Under the pieces are notes generated by a model. The model did not search any database. It was not told the origin of the DNA and was given only the letters and a program-made list of their open reading frames with translations. The position numbers were made by a program, and so were the translations under genes. This document shows, one piece after another, positions 1-7,019 of a stretch of 7,084 nucleotides of DNA. Source of the DNA: an uncultured Brevundimonas sp. (lineage in GTDB: Bacteria > Pseudomonadota > Alphaproteobacteria > Caulobacterales > Caulobacteraceae); contig CAMLNT010000121.1 of assembly GCA_946481425.1 (NCBI GenBank), positions 1 to 7,084 of the forward strand, written 5' to 3'. Within the stretch, counting starts at the first letter, position 1, and every line of letters starts with the position of its first letter.

Positions 1-1590
1 GCCATCAAGGCCTTCGTGGTCAACCGCGTGGGCGACTTCGGCTTCGCGCTCGGCATCATGACGGTCTTCTGGCAGTTCGGGACCATCGAGTTCGCCGAGC
101 TTTTCCCCATGATCGGCGAGCGCGCGGGCACGACCTGGGAGTTCATCGGCTATGAATGGTCGGCGCTCGACTTGGCGGGCTTCCTGCTGTTCATCGGCGC
201 CATGGGCAAGTCGGCCCAGTTCTTCCTGCACACCTGGCTGCCGGACGCGATGGAGGGCCCGACCCCGGTCTCGGCCCTGATCCACGCGGCGACCATGGTG
301 ACGGCCGGCGTCTACATGGTCTGCCTGCTGAGCCCGATCTACGAATACGCGCCGGGCGCGGCCCAGATCATCGCCATCACCGGCGCGATCACCGCCCTGT
401 TCGCCGCGACCGTCGGTCTGGCCCAGAACGACATCAAGCGGGTCATCGCCTATTCGACCTGTTCGCAGCTCGGCTACATGTTCTTCGCCGCGGGCGTCGG
501 CGCCTATCAGGCGGCGATGTTCCACCTGTTCACCCACGCCTTCTTCAAGGCCCTGCTGTTCCTGGGCGCCGGTTCGGTGATCCACGGCATGCACCACGAG
601 CAGGACATGCGGAACATGGGCGGCCTGATGAAGCTCCTGCCGATCACCTATGCGGTGATGACCATCGGCACGATCGCCATCACCGGCCTTGGTATCCCGG
701 GCGTCGGTGGCTTCGCCGGCTTCTATTCCAAGGACTCGATCATCGAGAGCGCCTTCGCGTCGGCGACCAATGGCCACTCGGCGGTGGGCTATTTCGCCTT
801 CTTCGTCGGCCTGCTGGCCGCGGGCCTGACGGCCTACTACTCGTGGCGCCTGGTCCTGATGACCTTCCACAACAAGCCGGTCTGGAAGGACGCCCACCAC
901 GACGATCATCACGCGCACGACGATCATGCTTCGGCGGCGCAGCTCGAGACCCACTCGGAGCCGCTGGCAGACGATGGAGATCATGCGGGGTCCGCGCATG
1001 ACGATCATCACCATCATGGCCCACTGAAACCGCACGAGAGCCCGTGGGTGATGCTGCTGCCGCTGGTGATCCTGTCGGTCGGCGCTGTCGCGGCCGGCTA
1101 CGTCTTCTACGACAGCTTCGTGGGCCACCACGAGGCCGAGTTCTGGCGCGGCGCGATCTATGTCGGAGAACATAACCACGTCGTCCACGACAGCCACGAT
1201 GTCCCCACCTGGGTGAAGTGGGCGCCGCTGATCTTGACGTTGACGGGAACCGCCGTGGCGCTGTTCGTCTATGGCCTGCGTGAGGGGATGGCCCGGCGGA
1301 TGGCCGACCGGGGAGGGCCGCTGCACAGCTTCCTGTATAACAAGTGGTACTTCGACGAGCTGTACCAGGCGACGTTCGTTCGCGGGGCCAAGGCGCTGGG
1401 CGACTTCTTCTGGAAGATCGGCGACGTGAAAATCATCGACGGCCTGGGACCCAACGGGTTCGCCTGGGCGTCGCTCAAGTCCGGGGGGCGGCTGTCGAAG
1501 CTGCAGTCCGGGTATGTCTATCACTACGCGTTCGTGATGCTGCTCGGCGTGGCCGGCCTGCTCGCCTTCGCCTTCAGCCTGGCGAGCTGA
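1..1590 (+). CDS. nuoL: NADH-quinone oxidoreductase subunit L (complex I antiporter-like subunit), 5' end missing
   Basis: NuoL is the distal proton-pumping membrane subunit of complex I. The frame is already open at base 1 ([15 protein letters not shown]) and matches internal NuoL sequence, so the GTG at 16 is not the start. By comparison with E. coli NuoL, about 160 N-terminal residues lie outside, including the TM5 glutamate. Counting codons from base 1, 529 are present. Family landmarks are the TM7 lysine in [16 protein letters not shown] (codon 70), [15 protein letters not shown] with His95, [19 protein letters not shown] with Lys146, [19 protein letters not shown], and the TM12 lysine in GFYSKD (codon 244). 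The tail [19 protein letters not shown] and the following helix fit the long lateral helix and the final membrane anchor. Codons 299-346 form an unusual His/Asp-rich loop between two membrane helices. The TGA at 1588 is followed 4 bases later by nuoM. Confidence 0.97.
   Translation, partial: AIKAFVVNRVGDFGFALGIMTVFWQFGTIEFAELFPMIGERAGTTWEFIGYEWSALDLAGFLLFIGAMGKSAQFFLHTWLPDAMEGPTPVSALIHAATMVTAGVYMVCLLSPIYEYAPGAAQIIAITGAITALFAATVGLAQNDIKRVIAYSTCSQLGYMFFAAGVGAYQAAMFHLFTHAFFKALLFLGAGSVIHGMHHEQDMRNMGGLMKLLPITYAVMTIGTIAITGLGIPGVGGFAGFYSKDSIIESAFASATNGHSAVGYFAFFVGLLAAGLTAYYSWRLVLMTFHNKPVWKDAHHDDHHAHDDHASAAQLETHSEPLADDGDHAGSAHDDHHHHGPLKPHESPWVMLLPLVILSVGAVAAGYVFYDSFVGHHEAEFWRGAIYVGEHNHVVHDSHDVPTWVKWAPLILTLTGTAVALFVYGLREGMARRMADRGGPLHSFLYNKWYFDELYQATFVRGAKALGDFFWKIGDVKIIDGLGPNGFAWASLKSGGRLSKLQSGYVYHYAFVMLLGVAGLLAFAFSLAS
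895..1038 (+). repeat. His/Asp-rich low-complexity loop in NuoL with short imperfect DNA repeats
   Basis: By my count these 48 codons hold 14 His and 9 Asp, with clusters [11 protein letters not shown] at the start and HDDHHHHG near the end. At DNA level GACGATCATCAC occurs at 901-912 and 1000-1011, and GCGCACGACGATCAT (913-927) recurs with one mismatch at 994-1008. This suggests growth by small duplications. The segment lies between the helix after GFYSKD (TM13 by family numbering) and the helix starting [10 protein letters not shown] (TM14). By helix alternation this places it on the cytoplasmic side. Metal binding is an inference from composition only. Confidence 0.75.
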
Positions 1591-1594
1591 CGCT

Positions 1595-3085
1595 ATGCCG
1601 ATGATCCTCAGCATCGTCACCTTCCTGCCGCTGGTCGGTGCGCTGGTTATCCTGGGCATGCGCATGCTGGCCAAGTCGTCGGAGCCGCACGCGCTGGACA
1701 ATGGCGCGCGCTGGATCGCGCTGATCACCACGCTCGTGACCCTCGCGGTCTCGGTTCTGCTTGTGATGCAGTTCGACCCGTCGAACCCGGGCTATCAGTT
1801 CGTGGAGTTCGTGCCGTGGTTCGCCGGCGCGGCCTATCATATGGGCGTGGACGGGATTTCGATCCTGTTCGTCCTGCTGACCGCCTTCCTGATGCCGATC
1901 TGCATCGCGGCCAGCTGGAAGCCGATCACCAACCGGGTGGTCGAGTACATGATCGCCTTCCTCGTTCTGGAGACGCTGGTCATCGGCGTCTTCACGGCCC
2001 TGGACCTGTTCCTGTTCTACATCTTCTTCGAGGGCGGCCTCGTTCCGATGTTCCTCATCATCGGCATCTGGGGCGGGGCGAACCGGGTCTACGCGGCCTA
2101 CAAGTTCTTCCTCTACACCCTGCTGGGGTCAGTCCTGATGCTGGCGGCCATGCTGTACATGGCGGCCACGGCGGGCACGACGTCGATCCCGGAGCTGGCC
2201 CAGTTCGCCTTCGACCCGATGGCCCAGACCTTCCTGTGGCTGGCCTTCTTCGCCTCCTTCGCGGTGAAGATGCCGATGTGGCCGGTCCACACCTGGTTGC
2301 CGGACGCCCACGTCCAGGCGCCGACGGCGGGCTCTGTCATCCTGGCGGGCATCCTGCTGAAGCTCGGCGGCTACGGCTTCCTGCGCTTCAATCTGCCGAT
2401 GTTCCCGCTCGCGTCGGAGGTCTTCACCCCGATGGTGCTGGCCCTGTCGGTCATTGCGGTGATCTACACCTCGCTGGTCGCCTTCCGTCAGACCGACATC
2501 AAGAAGCTGATCGCCTATTCGTCCGTGGCGCATATGGGCTTCGTGACCATGGGCATCTTCGCCGGCAACGCCGAAGGCGTGCAGGGCGCGGTGTTCCAGA
2601 TGCTGAGCCATGGCCTGATCTCGGGCGCTCTCTTCCTCTGCGTCGGCGTGGTCTATGACCGGATGCACACGCGCGAGATCAGCTTCTACGGCGGGCTGGC
2701 GACGCCGATGCCGCGCTATGCGGCCATCTTCATGCTCTTCACCATGGCCAACGTCGGCCTGCCGGGGACTTCGGGCTTTGTCGGGGAAATCCTGACCATG
2801 ACCGGGACCTACCAGGTTTCGACCTGGGCTGCGTTCGGCGCGGCCTCGGGCGTGATCCTGTCGGCGGTCTATGCGCTGACCCTTTACCGCCGCGTGATCT
2901 TTGGCGAGGTGACCAATCCCCAGCTGCGCGGCATCGCCGATGTGACCAAGCTGGAGATCGCGATCTTCGCACCGCTGATCCTCGGCACCCTGTGGCTGGG
3001 CGTCTATCCGGCGGCCGTCTTCGATCTCACCCAAGCCTCGGTCGACCAACTGGTCGCGGCCTATCAGTCGGCCATCGGGGGCTAG
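1595..3085 (+). CDS. nuoM: NADH-quinone oxidoreductase subunit M (complex I antiporter-like subunit)
   Basis: NuoM is the middle antiporter-like subunit of the complex I membrane arm and carries one proton channel in the inner membrane. The 496-residue product has normal family length and is hydrophobic throughout, as expected for about 14 helices. Residues known to matter in E. coli NuoM are visible: the TM5 glutamate in FFEGGLVPM (Glu146), the TM7 lysine in [16 protein letters not shown] (Lys225), the TM8 lysine in [12 protein letters not shown] (Lys256), and the TM12 glutamate in TSGFVGE (Glu398). [18 protein letters not shown] (residues 300-317) and [13 protein letters not shown] (336-348) are also typical. 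The ATG at 1595 gives the standard N-terminus [13 protein letters not shown]. It has only a weak ribosome site (GAG at 1584-1586) and sits 4 bases after the nuoL stop, so it probably depends on translation from nuoL. The TAG at 3083 lies 7 bases before nuoN. Confidence 0.98.
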   Translation: MPMILSIVTFLPLVGALVILGMRMLAKSSEPHALDNGARWIALITTLVTLAVSVLLVMQFDPSNPGYQFVEFVPWFAGAAYHMGVDGISILFVLLTAFLMPICIAASWKPITNRVVEYMIAFLVLETLVIGVFTALDLFLFYIFFEGGLVPMFLIIGIWGGANRVYAAYKFFLYTLLGSVLMLAAMLYMAATAGTTSIPELAQFAFDPMAQTFLWLAFFASFAVKMPMWPVHTWLPDAHVQAPTAGSVILAGILLKLGGYGFLRFNLPMFPLASEVFTPMVLALSVIAVIYTSLVAFRQTDIKKLIAYSSVAHMGFVTMGIFAGNAEGVQGAVFQMLSHGLISGALFLCVGVVYDRMHTREISFYGGLATPMPRYAAIFMLFTMANVGLPGTSGFVGEILTMTGTYQVSTWAAFGAASGVILSAVYALTLYRRVIFGEVTNPQLRGIADVTKLEIAIFAPLILGTLWLGVYPAAVFDLTQASVDQLVAAYQSAIGG

Positions 3086-3087
3086 GA
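3084..3087 (+). promoter_or_regulatory. Ribosome binding site of nuoN
   Basis: AGGA lies 5 bases before the ATG at 3093 and overlaps the nuoM stop codon TAG (3083-3085). Ribosomes ending nuoM would therefore sit on the nuoN initiation region. Confidence 0.55.
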
Positions 3088-3092
3088 CGACC

Positions 3093-4526
3093 ATGGACAT
3101 CTCGAACGCACTCTCCATCGCCACTCCTGAACTGATCGTCGTCATCGGGGCGATGGTCATGCTGCTGGTAGGCGCTTACGGCGGCGACAAGGCGCGCCCG
3201 GCCGTCTCGCTGCTCAGCGGGCTGATCCTGATCGCGGCGGCCGTTGCATCCGCGACCGGGCCGCTCGGCGAGGCCTTCCTAGGCGCCTTCGTCAATGATC
3301 AGCTGGCCGTCTTCGCCAAGGTGGTGATCTATCTGTCGTCGGCCGTAGCCGTCTTGCTCGGCCACGGCTGGATGAAGCGGACCAACAACAGCCGCTTCGA
3401 GTACCCGATCCTGATCCTGCTGGCCGCGGCCGGCATGAGCATGATGGCGTCGGCGGGCGACCTCATCTCGCTCTATGTCGGCATCGAGCTGCAGTCGCTG
3501 GCGCTCTATGTGATGGCGGCGTTCAACCGTGACGACGCCCGTGGCTCCGAAGCGGGCCTGAAGTACTTCGTGCTCGGCGCCCTGTCGTCCGGCCTGCTGC
3601 TCTATGGCGCGAGCCTGATCTACGGCTTCGCCGGGTCAATGCGGTTCGAAGAGATCGCGGTCGCGGCGGCCGGCTCGGAAGGCACGGGCCTGATCTTCGG
3701 TCTGGTGTTCCTGCTCTGCGGTCTCGCCTTCAAGATCTCGGCGGCGCCGTTCCACATGTGGACGCCTGACGTCTACGAGGGCGCCCCGACGCCGGCGGTG
3801 GCCTTCTTCGCGGCGGCGCCGAAGCTGGCGGCGCTGGTCTTGATCGCACGGACGCTCGGCACGGGCTTCGAGGTGATCGCCGACCAATGGCGTCAGGTCG
3901 TTCTGGCCATCGCGGTGCTCAGCTTCCTGATCGGCGCCTTCGGCGGCCTGATGCAGAAGAACATCCAGCGCCTGCTGGCCTATTCCTCGATCGCCAACAT
4001 GGGCTACGCCCTGCTGGCCATCGCGGCGGGCACGACGGTGGGCGTCAAGGCCATGCTGGCCTTCGGCGTGCTCTACATCATCGATGTGACGGGGTTCTTC
4101 GCCTGCCTGCTGGCGCTGAGCCGCAACGGACGACCGATCGTCAACATCGCGGACCTGGCGGGCCTGAAGGTCGACCGGCCGGGGACGGCGATCGTGATCA
4201 CCTTCCTGTCGCTGTCGGTTCTGGGCATGCCGCCGTTTTCGGGCTTCTGGGCCAAGGTCTTCGTCTTTGGCGCGGCCATCCAGGGCGGACTGTGGATCTT
4301 CGCGGCGCTGGGCCTGGCGGCTTCGGTCGTGGCGGCCTTCTACTATCTGCGGATCATCAAGCTGATCTGGTTCGACCCGTCGCCGGGCCTGACCGATCCG
4401 GCTCCGCGAGACGCCCAGTGGGTGGGCTATGCCGCCGCGGCCTTCAGCTTCCCGCTGGTGCTGTTCGCCCTCGGCTTCCTGGACCGCTTCGCAGCCACGG
4501 CGGCCTCGTCGCTGGGACTGGGGTGA
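3093..4526 (+). CDS. nuoN: NADH-quinone oxidoreductase subunit N (complex I antiporter-like subunit)
   Basis: NuoN is the third antiporter-like membrane subunit of complex I, the one of the three nearest the peripheral arm. The product has 477 residues, close to the usual length. Recognisable key positions are the TM5 glutamate in YVGIELQSLALYVM (Glu132), the TM7 lysine in LAFKISAAPFHMWTPDVYEG (Lys214), the TM8 lysine in AAAPKLAALVL (Lys244), and the TM12 lysine in SGFWAKVFVF (Lys388). QKNIQRLLAYSSIANMGYAL (residues 288-307) is the NuoN form of the broken-helix segment. The ATG at 3093 gives the expected short N-terminus ahead of TPELIVVIGAMV. It is the last complex I gene of the cluster here. 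Its stop TGA (4524-4526) overlaps the GTG start of birA, which suggests that the two are translated together. Confidence 0.98.
   Translation: MDISNALSIATPELIVVIGAMVMLLVGAYGGDKARPAVSLLSGLILIAAAVASATGPLGEAFLGAFVNDQLAVFAKVVIYLSSAVAVLLGHGWMKRTNNSRFEYPILILLAAAGMSMMASAGDLISLYVGIELQSLALYVMAAFNRDDARGSEAGLKYFVLGALSSGLLLYGASLIYGFAGSMRFEEIAVAAAGSEGTGLIFGLVFLLCGLAFKISAAPFHMWTPDVYEGAPTPAVAFFAAAPKLAALVLIARTLGTGFEVIADQWRQVVLAIAVLSFLIGAFGGLMQKNIQRLLAYSSIANMGYALLAIAAGTTVGVKAMLAFGVLYIIDVTGFFACLLALSRNGRPIVNIADLAGLKVDRPGTAIVITFLSLSVLGMPPFSGFWAKVFVFGAAIQGGLWIFAALGLAASVVAAFYYLRIIKLIWFDPSPGLTDPAPRDAQWVGYAAAAFSFPLVLFALGFLDRFAATAASSLGLG
4523..4526 (+). other. GTGA stop/start overlap between nuoN and birA
   Basis: The last base of the final nuoN glycine codon plus its TGA forms GTGA, in which GTG opens birA one frame over. 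With only a weak GGGA upstream, birA translation probably relies on ribosomes terminating at nuoN. This is inferred from the arrangement. Confidence 0.8.
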
Positions 4527-5275
4527 TCTTCCAGTCCTGGCCGGTCCTGGCCTACGACCAGATCGACTCGACCAACGCGGAGGCGCGCAGGCGAGGGGAG
4601 GCCGGGGACACCGGCCCCCTCTGGATCACCGCGCGCGATCAGACCGCCGGACGAGGCCGCCGCGGGCGGGCGTGGTCGGGGCACACCGGTAATCTGGCCG
4701 CGACCCTTCTGATCAGCGTGGACCGCTCGCCGGCCGAGGCCGCGATGGTCAGCTTCGTCGCGGCCCTAGCCGCCCACGACGTCATGCAGCGGTTCGCGGC
4801 GCCGGGGCTTGTGACCCTGAAATGGCCGAACGACATCCTGATCGCGGGTGAGAAGTCGGCAGGACTGCTGATCGAGTCCGGCACGGCGGGCGGCGGACTG
4901 TGGCTCGCGATCGGGGTCGGGCTCAATCTGGTGTGGGCGCCGTCCGATGTGGAGCGTCCGGCGACGACCCTGGCCGATCATCTGGCCGGCGACCAGGTCG
5001 CGGCGCCGAGCCCGGAAGCGGCGCTGGCGGCGCTCGATGCCTCGATGCAGGCGCGGCTGGCGCAGTGGAACAACGGCGGGGCGGCGGCCATTCTTGAGGA
5101 CTGGACCGCGCGGGCGTCGGGCATTCCCGGCCCCTGCGTCGCGCGGCTTGGCCATGAAACCGTCACCGGATGGGCGGAAGGGCTCGCGGCCGACGGCGCG
5201 CTGAGGCTGCGCCTTGAGAGCGGCGAGGTCCGGATGATCTCGGCCGGCGATGTCTTCTTCGGAGCGAACGCATGA
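4523..5275 (+). CDS. birA: Biotin--[acetyl-CoA-carboxylase] ligase without DNA-binding domain (group I BirA)
   Basis: This cytoplasmic enzyme activates biotin with ATP to biotinyl-AMP and transfers it to a lysine of biotin carrier proteins such as acetyl-CoA carboxylase AccB. The 250-residue protein shows the full family pattern: IDSTN (14-18), the biotin/AMP-binding loop QTAGRGRRGRAW (40-51), LKWPNDI (99-105), the KSAGLLIES lysine (Lys111), and GVGLN (131-135). A small C-terminal beta domain follows at about 203-247. It starts directly with the catalytic domain and has no helix-turn-helix, so it should be a ligase only and not the biotin repressor seen in E. coli. The GTG at 4523 is the chosen start because the next in-frame ATG (4745) would remove the active-site motifs. 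A weak GGGA lies at 4514-4517. The start overlaps the nuoN stop (GTGA), and the stop overlaps the rnj start (ATGA). Confidence 0.93.
   Translation: MIFQSWPVLAYDQIDSTNAEARRRGEAGDTGPLWITARDQTAGRGRRGRAWSGHTGNLAATLLISVDRSPAEAAMVSFVAALAAHDVMQRFAAPGLVTLKWPNDILIAGEKSAGLLIESGTAGGGLWLAIGVGLNLVWAPSDVERPATTLADHLAGDQVAAPSPEAALAALDASMQARLAQWNNGGAAAILEDWTARASGIPGPCVARLGHETVTGWAEGLAADGALRLRLESGEVRMISAGDVFFGANA
5261..5264 (+). promoter_or_regulatory. Ribosome binding site of rnj
   Basis: GGAG stands 7 bases before the ATG at 5272, inside the end of birA. It is the best-spaced ribosome site of the complete genes in the window and fixes the rnj start. Confidence 0.65.
5272..5275 (+). other. ATGA start/stop overlap between birA and rnj
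   Basis: The ATG of rnj shares bases with the TGA stop of birA. Together with the GGAG upstream this is a standard coupling arrangement, leaving no room for another gene between the two. Confidence 0.85.
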
Positions 5276-6939
5276 GCGCCGACCCGCGCGACGAACTGGT
5301 CTTCCTGCCGCTCGGGGGCTCCAACGAGATCGGCATGAACCTGAACGCCTACGGCTTCGGCCCGGCGGACGATCGGAAGTGGATCGTCGTCGATGTGGGC
5401 GTAACCTTCGGGGATTCCACGACGCCCGGCGTCGATGTGATCGTGCCGGACCCGACCTATCTCGAGGGCGAGGACATTCTCGGCATCGTCCTGACCCATG
5501 CGCATGAGGACCATATAGGGGCGCTGGGCTGGCTGTGGCCGCGGATCAAGGCGCCGGTCTATGCGACGCCGTTCACGGCCTTTCTCGTCCGCGAGAAGTT
5601 GCGGGACGCCGGCCTGCTGGAAGAGGTCGAGCTGATCGAGGTGCCGCTAGGCGGGACGATAAATCTCGGGGCCTTCGAGGTGACGATGGTCACCATCACC
5701 CATTCCATACCCGAGCCGAACGGGCTGGCGATCCGGACGCCGCTGGGCACGGTCCTGCACACGGGCGACTGGAAGATCGACGAGGACCCGGTCATCGGTG
5801 AGCGGACCGACGTCGAGACCATCCGACAGCTGGGCGACGAGGGCGTCCTGGCGATGGTGTGCGATTCCACCAACGTCTTCGTGGACGGCACGGCGGGGTC
5901 CGAGGCCGATGTGAAGATCGCCCTGACCGAACTGATCTCGTCGCTGAAAGGCAAGGTGGCCGTCGGCTGTTTCGCGTCGAACGTGGCTCGCGTCGACAGC
6001 GTGGTCCGCGCGGCGGAGGCCAGCGGGCGTCGCGTCTGCCTGGCGGGGCGGTCGATGCACCGGATCACGGCGGCGGCGAAGTCGGTCGGCCTCCTGCAGG
6101 ACGTGGAGCCCTTCATCGACATGAGCGAGGCCGGCTACTTCCCTGACGACTCGATCCTGTTTCTGTGCACCGGCAGCCAGGGCGAGGCGCGCGCCGCGCT
6201 GAGCCGGATCGCGGACGGGGACCATCCGCACCTGACATTGGGCAAGGGCGATCATTGCATCTTCTCGTCGCGCCAGATCCCGGGCAACGAACTGGCGATC
6301 GGCCGAATGCAGGACAAGCTCGCCGAGCGCGGGGTGCGGCTTTACACCGAGCGGGATCACCCGGGCATTCACGTCTCGGGTCACCCGTGCCGGGACGAGC
6401 TGAAGCAGATGTATCAGTGGGCCCGCCCACGCATCGCGGTTCCGACCCATGGTCAGCGTCGGCACCTGATCGAGCACTGCAACCTCGCCAAGGACATGCA
6501 GACGCCCGAGGCCGTGGCGCTGCGGAACGGTGACCTGCTGCGGCTTGCGCCGGGCCTGGCGGAAATCATCGATGAGGTGCCGTCGGGCCGGCTGTTCGTG
6601 GATGGGGGCCTCCTGACCCCGGAGGGCTCCGAGGCCATTCGCGAACGGCGGCACGCTTCGGTGGCGGGCGTTCTGGTCGTTGCTGTCGCCATCGACGGCA
6701 AGGGCAAGCTCGCGGGCGATCTGGAAATCCGCGGGCTCGGCCTGCCGGGGGACGCCGAGCTGGATGAGGCGCTGGACGATCTGGCTGACCGCGCGGCCGA
6801 TGCACTGGCCCGGCTCAAACCGAACGATCGCCTCGATGACCAGGCCGTCGAACAGGCCGTCGCCCGCGCGGTGAAACGCACGGCGCGGCAAATCTGGGAC
6901 CGCAAACCGGTCGTCGAGACCCTGATCGTCAGGATTTGA
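5272..6939 (+). CDS. rnj: Ribonuclease J (metallo-beta-lactamase/beta-CASP RNase)
   Basis: RNase J is a zinc-dependent cytoplasmic nuclease with 5'-3' exonuclease and endonuclease activity, used in rRNA maturation and RNA turnover. The product has 555 residues, the usual size. Metal ligands of the metallo-beta-lactamase fold are visible: HAHEDH (residues 76-81), His144 in THSIPE, and Asp166 in HTGDWK, with His393 in PTHGQRRHL completing the set. The inserted beta-CASP domain (about 200-370) shows CDSTN (197-201), FLCTGSQGE (297-305) and HVSGH (367-371). Residues from about 440 form the less conserved C-terminal region and include an acidic, Ala-rich helical stretch at 495-540. The N-terminus DELVFLPLGGSNEIGMN is typical and supports the ATG at 5272, which overlaps the birA stop (ATGA). 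Two stops follow in tandem, TGA TAG (6937-6942). It could be labelled a general beta-CASP RNase, but the motif set fits RNase J well. Confidence 0.95.
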   Translation: MSADPRDELVFLPLGGSNEIGMNLNAYGFGPADDRKWIVVDVGVTFGDSTTPGVDVIVPDPTYLEGEDILGIVLTHAHEDHIGALGWLWPRIKAPVYATPFTAFLVREKLRDAGLLEEVELIEVPLGGTINLGAFEVTMVTITHSIPEPNGLAIRTPLGTVLHTGDWKIDEDPVIGERTDVETIRQLGDEGVLAMVCDSTNVFVDGTAGSEADVKIALTELISSLKGKVAVGCFASNVARVDSVVRAAEASGRRVCLAGRSMHRITAAAKSVGLLQDVEPFIDMSEAGYFPDDSILFLCTGSQGEARAALSRIADGDHPHLTLGKGDHCIFSSRQIPGNELAIGRMQDKLAERGVRLYTERDHPGIHVSGHPCRDELKQMYQWARPRIAVPTHGQRRHLIEHCNLAKDMQTPEAVALRNGDLLRLAPGLAEIIDEVPSGRLFVDGGLLTPEGSEAIRERRHASVAGVLVVAVAIDGKGKLAGDLEIRGLGLPGDAELDEALDDLADRAADALARLKPNDRLDDQAVEQAVARAVKRTARQIWDRKPVVETLIVRI

Positions 6940-6970
6940 TAGCGGTGTTCGCGGGCTTGCGGGCCTAGTC

Positions 6971-6998
6971 TCGGCTGGTTCACATATGCCGCTAGAGC
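6971..6998 (+). promoter_or_regulatory. Candidate housekeeping promoter for the downstream gene
   Basis: GCTAGAGC (6991-6998) matches 7 of 8 positions of the Caulobacter housekeeping -10 consensus GCTANAWC as I recall it. TCGGCTG (6971-6977) matches the -35 consensus TTGACGS at 4 of 7 positions. The spacer of 13 bases is in the accepted range. Transcription would begin near 7004, leaving a leader of about 16 bases before the GTG at 7020. The -35 match is poor and the -10 lies inside a small inverted repeat, so this is a candidate only. Confidence 0.3.
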
Positions 6999-7002
6999 GG
7001 CA
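6987..7002 (+). repeat. Small inverted repeat (6-bp stem, TAGA loop) after rnj
   Basis: TGCCGC and GCGGCA flank a TAGA loop as a perfect 6-bp stem. No T-run follows, so it is not a clear intrinsic terminator. It could weakly pause or terminate transcription, protect the 3' end of the operon RNA, be an operator over the candidate promoter, or be chance in GC-rich DNA. Confidence 0.4.
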
Positions 7003-7008
7003 GACGCC

Positions 7009-7015
7009 GGGGGGA
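7009..7015 (+). promoter_or_regulatory. Possible ribosome binding site for the partial gene at the right edge
   Basis: GGGGGGA ends 4 bases before the GTG at 7020. The purine run fits a ribosome site slightly close to its start and is the main support for choosing this GTG. Confidence 0.35.
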
Positions 7016-7019
7016 TGCT

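Noticed and set aside
156..1001. Second + strand open frame of 281 codons inside nuoL
   Set aside because: It is an out-of-frame Arg/Gly/Pro-rich shadow. The nuoL frame has clear complex I motifs across the same bases.
1816..2658. Second + strand open frame of 280 codons inside nuoM
   Set aside because: It is an out-of-frame shadow with Arg/Gly/Pro/His-rich sequence and no domain, while nuoM is intact.
2129..3160. Antisense open frame of 343 codons opposite nuoM and the start of nuoN
   Set aside because: The composition is charged and low in complexity (many R, H, Q, E, D), there is no domain, and it crosses the nuoM/nuoN junction. It is a shadow of the real genes.
3887..4522. Upstream extension of the birA frame into nuoN
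   Set aside because: The frame is open without stops, but its product is Gly/Arg/Pro-rich shadow sequence of nuoN. The biotin ligase fold begins right after the GTG at 4523.
6951..6964. Direct repeat GCGGGC-TT-GCGGGC after rnj
   Set aside because: It is a single short copy pair in GC-rich DNA, with no match to a known site and no further copies nearby. It is not enough to call a regulatory element.
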